Shown here one piece after another: positions 1 through 10,284 of a stretch of DNA of 56,971 nt; the stretch's first letter is position 1; each line of letters opens with the position of its first letter. The stretch is from Prevotella sp. (lineage in GTDB: Bacteria > Bacteroidota > Bacteroidia > Bacteroidales > Bacteroidaceae). The position numbers and the translations under genes were made by a program. The notes under the pieces were generated by a model. The model made no database searches, was not told the origin of the DNA, and saw only the letters and a list, made by a program, of their open reading frames with translations. The stretch spans positions 1 through 56,971 of the forward strand of contig JAILFU010000132.1 in the NCBI GenBank assembly GCA_024697405.1, read 5' to 3'.

Positions 1-3000
1 TTCGGCCAGAGATTCAATTGTCCCTCCCCAGTCAAATGAGGCAGTGCTTCATACGTTTTTTCGTCAATGACCTGTCCCACGGCGAAAGGCTCATTATAGA
101 AGAAATCGGTATTGACTACGTAGTATTTCTTGGGTTCGTTATTCTCGTCTACTACATCCTCGACATCAATGGGCGCATAGTGGTACTGCTCGTTCATCAG
201 TGACTCGAAGACGTCGTCTTCCAGCACGTCGCCTTTCACTATCGTCGAAACGGTTTCCTCTGTTCCGTTGGCATGAGTCACCTTGACGCTGCCGCCCAGC
301 ACATTCATGCTGGTGGTGCCATTGGTACCGTCGAACGTTGCCGTGTAATCGAGTGGTGTGCTGAGCGAGTAGTGGGCAGCATTGGCATTAGCCCCTGCCA
401 AAGTAGCAGCCTTGCTGTCATACTGGTACTTATGACCTTGCGTCTGTCCGTAGGTCGGGTCGATGAGCAGGTCGAGGGCATCGTAGTTGAACTCGAAGTA
501 ATCGCGCTCTTCTTCCGACAAGGAGCTGAAGGTCTCCAGTGCACGGTAGTTCACGTCCTTTTTGAAGTAGGTGCCGCCATACAGGCCTTCCTTCGTGCAG
601 TAATAGGCGGGTACAACCAGCTTGTCAAGCTCAGTAGCAGAACTCGGATAGTCACGCTTGAGATCTGCTAACTCATCGGCAGTCATCAGCTCGTTGATGA
701 AGATGTACTTTGTAGGCGAGAGCTGGATACTACCTATGCAGACGTAGGCAGGCTTAACGTTTGAGCCTAAGTTTACTGCCTCGGTGGAGTCAACTGCAGC
801 CCCGGGATAGTAGCGACGGTCGGAAGTCGAACATTCGTTCAACACCACGTATGCGGCTTCAAACTCGGCCTGTTCTGTATCTTGCAGAGCTGACGCAGGC
901 AGATCGTTATAGTCATTATATGTTTTCTGTGGGATAATCCGTGAAATCTTATATTCGCGCTGACCAAGCAGCTTGCCGTTTTGGGTCTCACCAAGCTTAT
1001 CCGCTCTCAGATGATAGGTGGGCCCGTCTTCATAGCCGGTGCCGCTTGCCTGCTGCTTCTCATGCGTAGCACTGCTGACCTTTGTGTACCAGTCGTTCCA
1101 GATGCCAGGATTGGTCAGCTCGTGGGTCAGTATATAGCCGCTGGTGTGGCTGACGTCGTTTGACGAGTGGAACACGGAGTTGAAGGGCACATACACGGGA
1201 GTGACGCCGTCAACGTCGGTAACGGCCACTTCGTTGCCTTCCTCGTCGATGACCACCTTCTGAACCACCTTTTCCGGGTCGTCGATGTTGTCGTCTGGTG
1301 TCAGGTCTACCATTACGGCCTTATCCCACAGCCTGTCATAGTCATCTGGCAGCATGACATAGCCTTCAGGATGTGACTCCTTGTCGGCTCCCGAGCCTAC
1401 CACGCAGGGAGCTGTAGTGACGTAGGTGTCTTTTACGAAGAGGTTCTGCTCTGCCTTAGGCAGCAGATACCAGTCCCAATAGCTGATGGGGGTGTTCAAC
1501 TCGTATGTCACATCGTTGATGACCAGCTTTTGCTCGCCGCTAAGCGGGGTCTTGGTGCTGGCATTGTAAGAGGAATAGTAGGCATAGAGGTTGGGCTGCA
1601 CGTCGAGCAGCTTCATCTTGTTGTGTGAAGCGGCCGAGACAGTGATGGGCAGGGCAACGGTCTCGCTGTAGGCGTTGGGATTGCCGGTGACGGCCGTGAT
1701 ATAGCGGTCGTAGACATACACGGTGCCCCTGATGTACCATTTGTGAGCCGGCACACGCTTGGCATCCGACATCAGGTAACGGTTGTTCTCGTCGTGGCAG
1801 TCGTCGATGATAACCTGGGTGTTGTGCACAAAGTTGCCGGAGGTCTCCCAATACTCCTGACTGTTGGTGGCCGTTGTTTCCGTCTCGATATACTTCCAGC
1901 TCTTGTTGGTAGCCGCACGGGCGCCGTTGATGCCGCCGCTCAAGTTCATCTCGGTTAAGAGCGTCTGCCTCTTGCCTGTGGCCTCACGCACACCATGGAT
2001 GTTCTTGGCATAGACGTATCCGCCGCCGAGGCCATTGGAAATATTGATAAGGTCTAGCTCCACCACGCCGGTAATTGGGCCCCAAACCTTCTCAGTGAGC
2101 GTCTTGCCCGTACTCTCCTCGGTGGTCAGCTCCAAATAGACACCGGAGGCCAGGGCCACCTGGTTATGGCTTTTGCCGTTGTTGCGACGGGGATCCCTGG
2201 AATATTCTTTCTTCCAGTCTGAGAAAGAGGCCACGCCGTATTTCTTGCCATTGGCATCAGTCTTGTATTTTCCAGTATCCTTATTGTCGGTATAACGCAC
2301 ATCACCATAGAAATCCACGTCGCTGGTCAGGGCTCCAAGATAGTTGACGACATTGTAGATGCCGAAGTAGTTGCCGTGGGTGGCGAACTCGCTGTTGTCA
2401 CCGGCGACAGAAGAGCCTTTCAGGTTGAGCGACACTTCGCGCACACGGTTGATGGTATAGTCGGTCTTGTCCTCAAGATTGACCACACGGTCACGGGCAC
2501 CCTTCATCACCATTCGGCTGCCAAAGACGCCGCAGAAGTCGGCACGCTGGATGGTGTTCATGATGCGGCCGGAATAGCGCGACACCACACCGTTCTGAAT
2601 CCAATACTCGGTCTTGGGTTCGGAATTGTCTCCAATGACGGCAGACTGGTTTTCGAACAGCACCAACAGCTCGTCCTTGGGCAGGGTGGAACCTGGTTTA
2701 TAGGTGGTGCCCTCGTTGTCGGTACACTCCTTCTGGCACTTGTATTTGATTTCGTAGTAGTTTTGCTCGCGGGACGGAAGTGCCTCGTATTCGCTGGAGC
2801 CTATCTCCTCCTTGATGTTGTAGTAGTCGGTGCCGTAGTTGGTGATATTCAGCTCACGGTAGCCGTCGACAAAGGTCAGATTGCCGTCGCCGTAGAGGCC
2901 GCCGGTGTGGCCTGTACCGATGGTGATGAGGTCGCGGTTGTAGGCATCGTGGATGGTGGCGGTGGCATTGCCGAAGACAGTATTGGTGTTGGCAAACATC

Positions 3001-6000
3001 TCACTGCCAACGCCGATATTTCCGCCAGCGAAGACGGCATTGCGGATGAGGACGCCGCGCTCCTCAAATTTGTTGCCTACCCTTGAGCCGGCATCCAGAT
3101 TGTCCCAGCCCGAGGCCCAAACGCCGGTTTCCTTATTCTTCTTGCCCAGGGTATTCAGGTAGGACGTGGGGATGTAGTCGCCAACGGCGTAGGTCTTGCC
3201 GCCGTAATTGATGGATGTGCCCGTGACCTGCAGCCACGGCTCCACCAGCACATGGCAGTCCTCGGTCAGGTGCTTCTCTGCGCCAGTGGTGAGGGCGTTT
3301 CCGCTGTCGTCGACATACGCCGTACCGTTGTGCTTGTAGTAGTAGCCTTCATCGCCTTTGTCATAGCGATGGCTGTTTGCGGGCTTATTGCCAACGTATA
3401 GTATGCCGTTCTGCTCGTAGGCGCTGTAGACGGAACCTTCGTCGCCGCCGCCGAAGACGTTGCCGTATTTCTTTTCCGCAGCCATGTCTTCCGAGGTTCC
3501 CACTTCGCCGCCATAGATGTTCACATCGGTCTGTCCGAAGACGTAACCCTTGCAGCCAAGGTCTACGGTGGCAAGTACTTCAGGCTTCATATACATCGTG
3601 CCGTCGCCGCCCCAACTGTCCTTGCCACGGCCGCCGCCGAAGACGTTGCGCAGCACATGGCCGTTGTACATCCTGATATGGGTCGCACCGGCCTTGAAGA
3701 TATGGGCATCGCCGTTCTGGAGACCTGCGGAATAGGTTCCCGACTTCATCGTGCCGCGGCCTATTGGCCCGATCTCTCCGCCGCCGTAGACGCTGCCGCG
3801 GACAGTGCCTCCGTACAAGGAAACATTGGCAATGTCCACATAGCTGTTCACCACATAGCCGCCACCGAATACATTGCCTGAAAGATCCAGGTCACCAGGC
3901 TTCTGGTCGTCCAGCTCAGGCACATAGCTGTATGCTGGCGCACTCTCGGTTCCGGTGTTCTTGTAGCGGTAGCCAATCATGCCGTTGTTCAGGGTCACGT
4001 TGGAGGTACCGTAGACCGAGCCGCCCTCGCCGCCACCATAGACGTTGCGGGTGATGGCGGGGGCACCGCCGGTGAAGGTGTCGGCACCTGTCTTGCCAAT
4101 GACCACATACGACTCGGCAGGACGGTCGCCAGTGGTGCCTGTGGAGATATCGCCCTGATGGTGACCCACATGACCCTCATAGCCGCCGCCATAGACGTTA
4201 CGCGCCGTGCCGCCCTGAATGTAGGCGTTGGCAGTGGCTGTGAATATGTTGTTGTCATTATCGAATTCTTCAGCACCGAAGAGGTTGTCCAGGCCACCGG
4301 CACGGCCACCGGCGTAGACATCCTTCTGCACCTCGCCACCGAGCACGGTAATGTATGTGCTGCCATAGACATCGCCGCTGAGGTCCACAGAAGCATCGCC
4401 CAGGCCGCCGCCGTAGGCATAGCCCTCGACGATGGCTCCTTCGTTGATGATGACGTTGGTGTTGTGCTTCGTCTTACCGTCCAACTGTGCGGCCGTCTTC
4501 TCGTCAAGTTCTGCCCGGGGGCTTACCTGGTCAAGATTGGTAAGACTGTTGTGGGCATAGTCTGTCCATTCACCGTCGCCGTCAGCGTCGGGGATATAGT
4601 AGCTGCCTATCGCCCAGGCATCATTCCAGTCGGAAGCCCATCGGGCTTTCAGCTCGGCGGTATTAGGAATCCGTTTCCCGTCGGTCAGCGTCCACTTGCT
4701 CGAATCTTTCCAGAAAGGATCGTCTTCGGAAATTTGGTCAGACGGGCCGTCCTTATATTGTGTTATATAGGCTTGCACGCTTGCGGAGTTGAGCACGTGG
4801 CCCATCTCGCCGCCACCGTATACATTATAGACTCTGGCACCTGGCTCAAGATTCACCTCGGTATGCTCCGACCATGTGTCGAAACCGCGCCCGGCACCAT
4901 AGACCGTGCCGGTATAGCCTTTGTCGCTGGAGATGACAGGCGCGGAGATGTTGACCTTCGTAAAGAGTGTGCGGCGCTCGTTGTTGTTGCCGCCATAGAT
5001 GGCACCGGTGACGCGGGCCTTGTCGTTGTGGGTACGGTAGTTCACGTTCGACTCGTAGACATCGCATGGCGGGAGAATCTGCGTGCCGTAGGCTCCACCG
5101 AAGATGTTGTTGATGATGACGGAGGATTGCTCAGGCACGTTCACCAGGGTGCGCCGGGTGATGCCTTCGTGGTAGGAGCCGCCGTAGGCAGCACTGATCT
5201 GGCCGCGTGCCAGGTCGATGATAGCTGACACCTTGTCGAGGTTGAAGCCGTCGGCCAGGGTCGCCGCTGCTTCAAAGCCCATGCCCAGGCCGTTGTTGCT
5301 GCCGCCGCCGAACACCTCGGTGTTGGCAAAGTATCCCTTCTCGTCGGCGATGTCTATCAGCACGTAGCTGCGGTTCTGCATCTCGTCGCCTTTGCGGAAG
5401 CCAGGACTTCCCTCGCCGGCGCCGAATACCATGTCGGCATGGTTTTGGGCGTTGTCAATGGGACGGAAGTTGACGAAGGCATTGTTCAGCTTGGGGGAGG
5501 AATAATTGGGGGCAGGGAACTCTTCCTCGTAGTCGTAGTTGCCGAAACAGCCACCGAAGATGCTCTTCATGTTTCCCTGGCGATACTCCACGTAGGCATT
5601 GGCCTGCAGCACGTCCTTGATGCCGTCGCCGTCGGCGTCGGTGGGGTGAACCATGGGCAGTGCTTCGTCGCTGACGCGGTCGGTGTAGTCTTTCGTGCCT
5701 TTGATTTCACCGCCCAGGTCGTTGCCGCCGTACACATGGTCGCGCAGATAGGGGAAGCCGTTCAGGCCTATGTAGGTCTCGGTATGGCCGAGGATGTCGG
5801 CGTTGCACGAGCCGGCGAACGATTTGAACAGGCGACCGTTGTCCAGGTTCACGTGGGTGCTGCCGAGGACGGGGCCTTCGAAGCCGCCGCCATAGATAAA
5901 CTCCACGTCGGCCAAATTCGCAGGACTGTCGGAGCCACGGGGCACGCCTTGGCCATTCTCGGGGTCGTGGAGGGTGATGTAGGTGCTGTATTTCTCTTCG

Positions 6001-8939
6001 TATTCAGCTTTGCCGACGGTGGGATAGTTGTAGTAGCCGCCTTCGTAAGCTTCTGTGGCAGGATTCAGCGTGCCTTCCGTCCAGTCGGCCTTGCCGATGG
6101 CTCCGCTCTCGCTGCCGCCAAAGACCTGGAAGGTGTAGCCCTTGGTGATGTTGATGGTGGAGCTGCCCCAAATCTGCGTGCCGGCACCCTTGCCGCCGCC
6201 AAAGACGGTCAGTGCCTCGCCCAGCACGTCCATGCCCTGCTCGTTGAGGATGACGCCGGAGTTGCGCTTAGTGATGTTGTAACCGCCTGATGGGGGCTCG
6301 TAGAGGATGTCGTCGCCGTCTTCCTCTCCTTCAAAGGCAGCGAATATCTCGTGACGGTTGTGCAACGAGCCGTTCAGGTTGATGACCACGTTGCCGTTGA
6401 CATGGCCGCTCTCGTAGCAGCCGCCGTAGAGGTTGCCGCCCAGGAGACGGCGGTTGACGTAGGAATTCTGGGCGATGTCTGCGGCGGTCTCGCCTTCTTC
6501 GCCGGTTCTGCACCAGGTGTCATCGTCGAAGGCCACAGGTATGTGATTGCCGTCGGCATCCTTGAAATTCTTGATGGTGTTCCACTCCAGTGTATACGGG
6601 GTGGTGGTCTTGTTCAGACGCTGCGGCTGGAACCTGAGCTTGGAGAGGGTTATCAGCACACGGTCTCTGATTTTCCCGTCTTCCAGATAGCCGCCTTCTG
6701 CCTGTTCATCGGCAGAACCCAGGATGCCTCCCTCGAAGCGGGCATTGTAGCTCGTTTTCGCAATGTTGGCATTGTTGCATCCTGCCACCAGCCTGTCGTA
6801 GATGTAGACGGGGGCATCAGGCTTTATCTCTATGGGGCCGCTGTAGGTCATGCTGCCACGGTTGCCGCCATAGTAGAGCGAACCGATGTGGGAGGAGTAG
6901 GGCTCGTAGTCGAAACGGTCGCCTTTCTTGCTGTCTTCAATAGTCAGGCGGGGCCTCTGGCTCATGGACACACCCGACATGTAGATGGCCATCTGGGTGG
7001 GATCGGTCAGGTCCATGGTGTTGTACTGACTCCCGTCAGATGTCTTGTCAGTGCTCTTGTAGACATGCAGCACGCCTTCCTCCTTTATGACTTTACCTGA
7101 TTCATCCTTTTCCACCGGGTTGAAGGTCACCATGCCCTCGCCGTTGTTGCCAAGGAATACTTTGTCGATAATGGCGTGGGAGCCTATCTTCAGCTCTGTC
7201 AGGGGATAGTTGGGCAGTTTTCTGTTCTCAGACTTCAGCGTGGCGCAGTTGCCGCCTACGTAGACGGAACCGCCGATGATGGTGGGATGGTCTTTGTCCT
7301 TGCCTCTCACAACGATGGACACCTGCTCGGCATTGGGGCGCACATCGAGCAGGCCTTTGACGGCAGCATTTTCTGAGTTGTCATGCTCGTAGTAGTAATC
7401 GCTAAAGCTCTCCTCGTCCTTCAGTTTCTCGTTGTCAGTATAGGCGTACGCACCGTTGCCGCCGCCATACACGTCGCCTCGGACGTTATGAAGAATGGCT
7501 ACGGCATTGCCGAAATAGACCTTACCCCTGACGTCGTTGCCGCCATACACGTTGTTGACATCACCACCATTGATGACGACACGGGCCGCCAGGTTAGGCG
7601 GGAAGTTGTAGTCGGCGATGTCGTTGATGACTTTCTCTACTTCTTCATACGTGGTACCGTTCTTCTTCATGGGGTGCACATCGGCCATGCGGCAGCCACC
7701 GAAGAGGTTGTCGACAACGATGTTTGACGTTTCGGGAATCTCCAGGAACAGACCGTGCTCGTAGATCATGGCACCCTTGTTGCCGCCGCTGTAGAGGTAG
7801 CGTACTGCGCCCTCCTGAAGGTTCCAGGTGGGGCGGATGTCCATTGTCGCCTTGTTGTTGCCGCCGAAGAGAAATCCTATCTGGAACTCAGCGCTCTCAA
7901 AGTGCAGCAGGCCGTTCCAAACGCCCATCTCGCGGTAGCGTTCCTCTTTGAGCAGGTCTTCTCCGTTGCTGGTAATCTGGGTCACCGTATTGCTGTGGTT
8001 GTCGACGCAGATGACCGCCTTTTCCGTCACGGTGGCGTTGTTGCCGCCGCCGTAGGCATCGGCTATGGTGCCGCCATGAATGTCGATAAAGCTCTTGGCC
8101 AGCTCGGGAATGTTGAAGCCGGCTTCACCCTCGTCGGTGACCTTCGTGGCGATGGGGTCGGTATCGCCCTCTTTGAAGAAGATCTTGTGGGTGACTTTAT
8201 TGTTTGCCGCAGGAGAAGAGGAATAGAAGTAGTCGCCGTTGCCGCCGCCGAAGAGCTTGCCGATAAAGATTTTCTTGTTGCCTTCGGCCAGTGTGGCGGG
8301 AGTCTTGATGTCATCGGTAGTCTTGCCAAAGGCAGGATCGCCAGCCTGTGCATTATCTATCTCATCTTGTGTATAGTGAACAGCGGCATTCATCTTTGAC
8401 GACACGCGCACAAAGCTGTTCCAGGTGTTGTCAACCTCTTTCGTCGAGGCATCTGTCAGCTCTGCGGGCAGCCGCTTGGTGGCCTTGGGGTTGGAGCCGA
8501 TGACGCCTGAGATGTCGTTGCCGCCATAGACCTGGTTGATGACCATGTCGCCGGAAGCATGGGCACCGTCGATGTGGACGTAGGCGCTGCCGCCCACGTT
8601 GGCCATGCGGGCACCGCCGAATACCTTGCCTGAATGACTCTCGGCAATGGGCTCTGTGGTGGTGGAGCCTGTGCCTGTCGTACTGGCGTCGGTAGTCCGC
8701 GCACCGATGTTGCCGGCGTACACGGAGACGTTGGTGTTGCCCTTTACCTCGCCCTTGTTGCCGCCGCCATAGACATTGCCGCCAATCTTGATTTTAATCT
8801 CGTCGCCATTGGCGTCGTTGGGTTCGTCACCACTGGTGGTCTGCGCTACGCTAAACGACAGATGGCAGAGGACGAATGATAAAGTAATCATCCATCGCTT
8901 ATCCCATTTCCATTTATATATGTAGCGCTTCATTCTCAT
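1..8939 (-). CDS. giant exported repeat protein, partial (C-terminus beyond window)
   Basis: The frame is open from an ATG at 8939 (alternative in-frame ATG at 8933) to the left edge, giving at least 2979 codons. The N-terminus is basic, then hydrophobic, with a likely signal-peptidase site after residue 32 (FSVA/QTT), so the protein is exported. Residues about 45-1980 carry roughly 33 short motifs of the form V/I/L-Y/F-GG-x, such as VYGGGNKGEV, VYGGNDVRGK and VFGGGRGKDS, spaced about 30-100 residues apart. This suggests a repetitive beta-rich (solenoid-like) fibre. Residues about 1980-2979 lack the motif and contain a looser repeat around LPxxEQxxxE. The gene starts 22 bp after the stop of a fimbrillin-like lipoprotein gene on the same strand and is probably the last gene of that operon. 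A role as adhesin or fibre tip is inference. I recognise no named family. Confidence 0.9.
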   Translation of the reverse strand, partial: MRMKRYIYKWKWDKRWMITLSFVLCHLSFSVAQTTSGDEPNDANGDEIKIKIGGNVYGGGNKGEVKGNTNVSVYAGNIGARTTDASTTGTGSTTTEPIAESHSGKVFGGARMANVGGSAYVHIDGAHASGDMVINQVYGGNDISGVIGSNPKATKRLPAELTDASTKEVDNTWNSFVRVSSKMNAAVHYTQDEIDNAQAGDPAFGKTTDDIKTPATLAEGNKKIFIGKLFGGGNGDYFYSSSPAANNKVTHKIFFKEGDTDPIATKVTDEGEAGFNIPELAKSFIDIHGGTIADAYGGGNNATVTEKAVICVDNHSNTVTQITSNGEDLLKEERYREMGVWNGLLHFESAEFQIGFLFGGNNKATMDIRPTWNLQEGAVRYLYSGGNKGAMIYEHGLFLEIPETSNIVVDNLFGGCRMADVHPMKKNGTTYEEVEKVINDIADYNFPPNLAARVVINGGDVNNVYGGNDVRGKVYFGNAVAILHNVRGDVYGGGNGAYAYTDNEKLKDEESFSDYYYEHDNSENAAVKGLLDVRPNAEQVSIVVRGKDKDHPTIIGGSVYVGGNCATLKSENRKLPNYPLTELKIGSHAIIDKVFLGNNGEGMVTFNPVEKDESGKVIKEEGVLHVYKSTDKTSDGSQYNTMDLTDPTQMAIYMSGVSMSQRPRLTIEDSKKGDRFDYEPYSSHIGSLYYGGNRGSMTYSGPIEIKPDAPVYIYDRLVAGCNNANIAKTSYNARFEGGILGSADEQAEGGYLEDGKIRDRVLITLSKLRFQPQRLNKTTTPYTLEWNTIKNFKDADGNHIPVAFDDDTWCRTGEEGETAADIAQNSYVNRRLLGGNLYGGCYESGHVNGNVVINLNGSLHNRHEIFAAFEGEEDGDDILYEPPSGGYNITKRNSGVILNEQGMDVLGEALTVFGGGKGAGTQIWGSSTINITKGYTFQVFGGSESGAIGKADWTEGTLNPATEAYEGGYYNYPTVGKAEYEEKYSTYITLHDPENGQGVPRGSDSPANLADVEFIYGGGFEGPVLGSTHVNLDNGRLFKSFAGSCNADILGHTETYIGLNGFPYLRDHVYGGNDLGGEIKGTKDYTDRVSDEALPMVHPTDADGDGIKDVLQANAYVEYRQGNMKSIFGGCFGNYDYEEEFPAPNYSSPKLNNAFVNFRPIDNAQNHADMVFGAGEGSPGFRKGDEMQNRSYVLIDIADEKGYFANTEVFGGGSNNGLGMGFEAAATLADGFNLDKVSAIIDLARGQISAAYGGSYHEGITRRTLVNVPEQSSVIINNIFGGAYGTQILPPCDVYESNVNYRTHNDKARVTGAIYGGNNNERRTLFTKVNISAPVISSDKGYTGTVYGAGRGFDTWSEHTEVNLEPGARVYNVYGGGEMGHVLNSASVQAYITQYKDGPSDQISEDDPFWKDSSKWTLTDGKRIPNTAELKARWASDWNDAWAIGSYYIPDADGDGEWTDYAHNSLTNLDQVSPRAELDEKTAAQLDGKTKHNTNVIINEGAIVEGYAYGGGLGDASVDLSGDVYGSTYITVLGGEVQKDVYAGGRAGGLDNLFGAEEFDNDNNIFTATANAYIQGGTARNVYGGGYEGHVGHHQGDISTGTTGDRPAESYVVIGKTGADTFTGGAPAITRNVYGGGEGGSVYGTSNVTLNNGMIGYRYKNTGTESAPAYSYVPELDDQKPGDLDLSGNVFGGGYVVNSYVDIANVSLYGGTVRGSVYGGGEIGPIGRGTMKSGTYSAGLQNGDAHIFKAGATHIRMYNGHVLRNVFGGGRGKDSWGGDGTMYMKPEVLATVDLGCKGYVFGQTDVNIYGGEVGTSEDMAAEKKYGNVFGGGDEGSVYSAYEQNGILYVGNKPANSHRYDKGDEGYYYKHNGTAYVDDSGNALTTGAEKHLTEDCHVLVEPWLQVTGTSINYGGKTYAVGDYIPTSYLNTLGKKNKETGVWASGWDNLDAGSRVGNKFEERGVLIRNAVFAGGNIGVGSEMFANTNTVFGNATATIHDAYNRDLITIGTGHTGGLYGDGNLTFVDGYRELNITNYGTDYYNIKEEIGSSEYEALPSREQNYYEIKYKCQKECTDNEGTTYKPGSTLPKDELLVLFENQSAVIGDNSEPKTEYWIQNGVVSRYSGRIMNTIQRADFCGVFGSRMVMKGARDRVVNLEDKTDYTINRVREVSLNLKGSSVAGDNSEFATHGNYFGIYNVVNYLGALTSDVDFYGDVRYTDNKDTGKYKTDANGKKYGVASFSDWKKEYSRDPRRNNGKSHNQVALASGVYLELTTEESTGKTLTEKVWGPITGVVELDLINISNGLGGGYVYAKNIHGVREATGKRQTLLTEMNLSGGINGARAATNKSWKYIETETTATNSQEYWETSGNFVHNTQVIIDDCHDENNRYLMSDAKRVPAHKWYIRGTVYVYDRYITAVTGNPNAYSETVALPITVSAASHNKMKLLDVQPNLYAYYSSYNASTKTPLSGEQKLVINDVTYELNTPISYWDWYLLPKAEQNLFVKDTYVTTAPCVVGSGADKESHPEGYVMLPDDYDRLWDKAVMVDLTPDDNIDDPEKVVQKVVIDEEGNEVAVTDVDGVTPVYVPFNSVFHSSNDVSHTSGYILTHELTNPGIWNDWYTKVSSATHEKQQASGTGYEDGPTYHLRADKLGETQNGKLLGQREYKISRIIPQKTYNDYNDLPASALQDTEQAEFEAAYVVLNECSTSDRRYYPGAAVDSTEAVNLGSNVKPAYVCIGSIQLSPTKYIFINELMTADELADLKRDYPSSATELDKLVVPAYYCTKEGLYGGTYFKKDVNYRALETFSSLSEEERDYFEFNYDALDLLIDPTYGQTQGHKYQYDSKAATLAGANANAAHYSLSTPLDYTATFDGTNGTTSMNVLGGSVKVTHANGTEETVSTIVKGDVLEDDVFESLMNEQYHYAPIDVEDVVDENNEPKKYYVVNTDFFYNEPFAVGQVIDEKTYEALPHLTGEGQLNLWP

Positions 8940-8961
8940 TGTCTTATTTCTTTTCCGTTTC

Positions 8962-10206
8962 TTAGTTCACCACGAACTTCGGCTCCGGGTTCTCCAGGTC
9001 GGGGTCGGACATCACGTAGAGGTAGGTGGGTTCTACGGTGATGTTGATATGGTGCATCAGTCCTCTTGCCAGGTCATACGTCAGTCCGATTTCGTTGCGG
9101 GCCACGCGGTCTTTGCTGATCAGATTGCCGTCAGGATGGGCCTCGTCAACATTCTTGTCGTAGACGTCGTAGGTGGTCTCAAGGATGAACCTCTGATTGG
9201 TGGAGGGGCACAGGCAGGCATAGAAATTCTCGTAATTGCCACCTGAGGGCAGCGTCTTGGGCTCGCCATTGTATATCTCGGCCGTCTTGGGGCTGGAGCC
9301 TCTGACCATGTTCTTGATAACCACCGAGCGGAGGGGGTCGGTGCTCGCGTTGCCGCCCGTGTTGGCAGCTATCGTCACCTCGACCGTGACGGTCTCCACC
9401 ACGTCGGTTTCGCCCAGAACGGGAATCGACTTCAGCTTGAGGTTCTTCACCTTGATGCTGCGCAGCTTGCTGTATTCGGGACCCAGCCTCATGTTGAACT
9501 GCAGGCCGGCATAAAGATGGTCGACGAGCAGGTAGATGAAGTCGCCCTCGGTCTCGGGGTAGTAGTCGAAATAGCCCAGGCGGCCAGACATGTCGCTGGG
9601 GACAGTGGTGTTGCCCTCGCCCTTGCCATAGCCTTTCAGTCCCACGATGACGCAGATGTCGTTGGCTGTGAGGGCGTTCAGATTGTTCAGCGTCAGTACA
9701 GCACCCTTCTCGAAGGAGGCGGGGACGGCGTCGCTGGTGTTGTCGTCGTAGGGCTCGACGGTCACTTTGTCGTTCACGTCAGCCTTGGGCATGAAGCCGT
9801 AGAGGTGGTAGGTGGCGTTGGCAGTCGTTGGGGCTTCGGTCCGCAGCGAATAAAGAGGCACTGTCGTTTGCCAGGTGTGGACGGGGTCGCCCTCGGTGTT
9901 CTCCACATGGTTGAACAGGCAGGATATGTATTTGGGACCGCTTCCCATGTCGTAGGTCATGTAGCCTTGTATCTGCATGATGGGATGGGCAGAGCTGGCA
10001 TGGACGTATTGCTCGAAGCCGGAAGGAAGGGTGGTGGCACGCGTGGTGGCGTCGCTGTTTTGGAACGACGTGGTGCCCAGCGACAGGCGCAGCGTATGCG
10101 TGCGCTGCCCCTCAGCGACGTCGGCAGTGTCATCGGCACAGCCTGCCAGCGCAAGTGTTCCACCCACACAGAGCATCATGGCAATATGTCGCAGTTCATT
10201 TCTCAC
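8962..10206 (-). CDS. fimbrillin-like lipoprotein
   Basis: A 414-residue protein with a lipoprotein signal peptide; the lipobox is LALAGC with the lipidated Cys near residue 23. The start is a GTG at 10206. The first in-frame ATGs (residues 10-11) would leave a signal peptide with no basic residues, so GTG is preferred. The mature protein is beta-rich and acidic, and its layout fits the fimbrillin / Mfa-like minor-subunit superfamily (HTLRLSLGT near the start, a conserved Y-LYVMSDPD end). It is the gene immediately before the giant repeat protein (22-bp gap) and is preceded by another fimbrillin-like gene. It is probably an accessory or tip subunit of a type V fibre. The subunit class is inferred from context and general character, not from a motif search. 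Confidence 0.75.
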   Translation of the reverse strand: MRNELRHIAMMLCVGGTLALAGCADDTADVAEGQRTHTLRLSLGTTSFQNSDATTRATTLPSGFEQYVHASSAHPIMQIQGYMTYDMGSGPKYISCLFNHVENTEGDPVHTWQTTVPLYSLRTEAPTTANATYHLYGFMPKADVNDKVTVEPYDDNTSDAVPASFEKGAVLTLNNLNALTANDICVIVGLKGYGKGEGNTTVPSDMSGRLGYFDYYPETEGDFIYLLVDHLYAGLQFNMRLGPEYSKLRSIKVKNLKLKSIPVLGETDVVETVTVEVTIAANTGGNASTDPLRSVVIKNMVRGSSPKTAEIYNGEPKTLPSGGNYENFYACLCPSTNQRFILETTYDVYDKNVDEAHPDGNLISKDRVARNEIGLTYDLARGLMHHINITVEPTYLYVMSDPDLENPEPKFVVN

Positions 10207-10221
10207 TTTTTCCTTGTTTCC

Positions 10222-10284
10222 TTATTACTTATTACTTCTCACTTATTACTTATTACTTACTTCTCGCTTCTCCCTTCTCTCACC
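10222..10284. repeat. heptamer tandem array (TTATTAC type)
   Basis: Reads as successive 7-mers TTATTAC, TTATTAC, TTCTCAC, TTATTAC, TTATTAC, then degenerate TTACTTC, TCGCTTC, TCCCTTC, TCTCACC. It fills the gap between two fimbrillin-like genes. The TGA stop of the gene on its right (10280-10282, minus strand) lies inside the final unit. On the minus strand the intact units contain TAA. Confidence 0.85.

Noticed and set aside
2376..5228. Long plus-strand frames (236-356 codons) opposite the giant gene
   Set aside because: Antisense to a continuous minus-strand frame with signal peptide and motif repeats; their products are Val/Ala/Gly-rich shadows.
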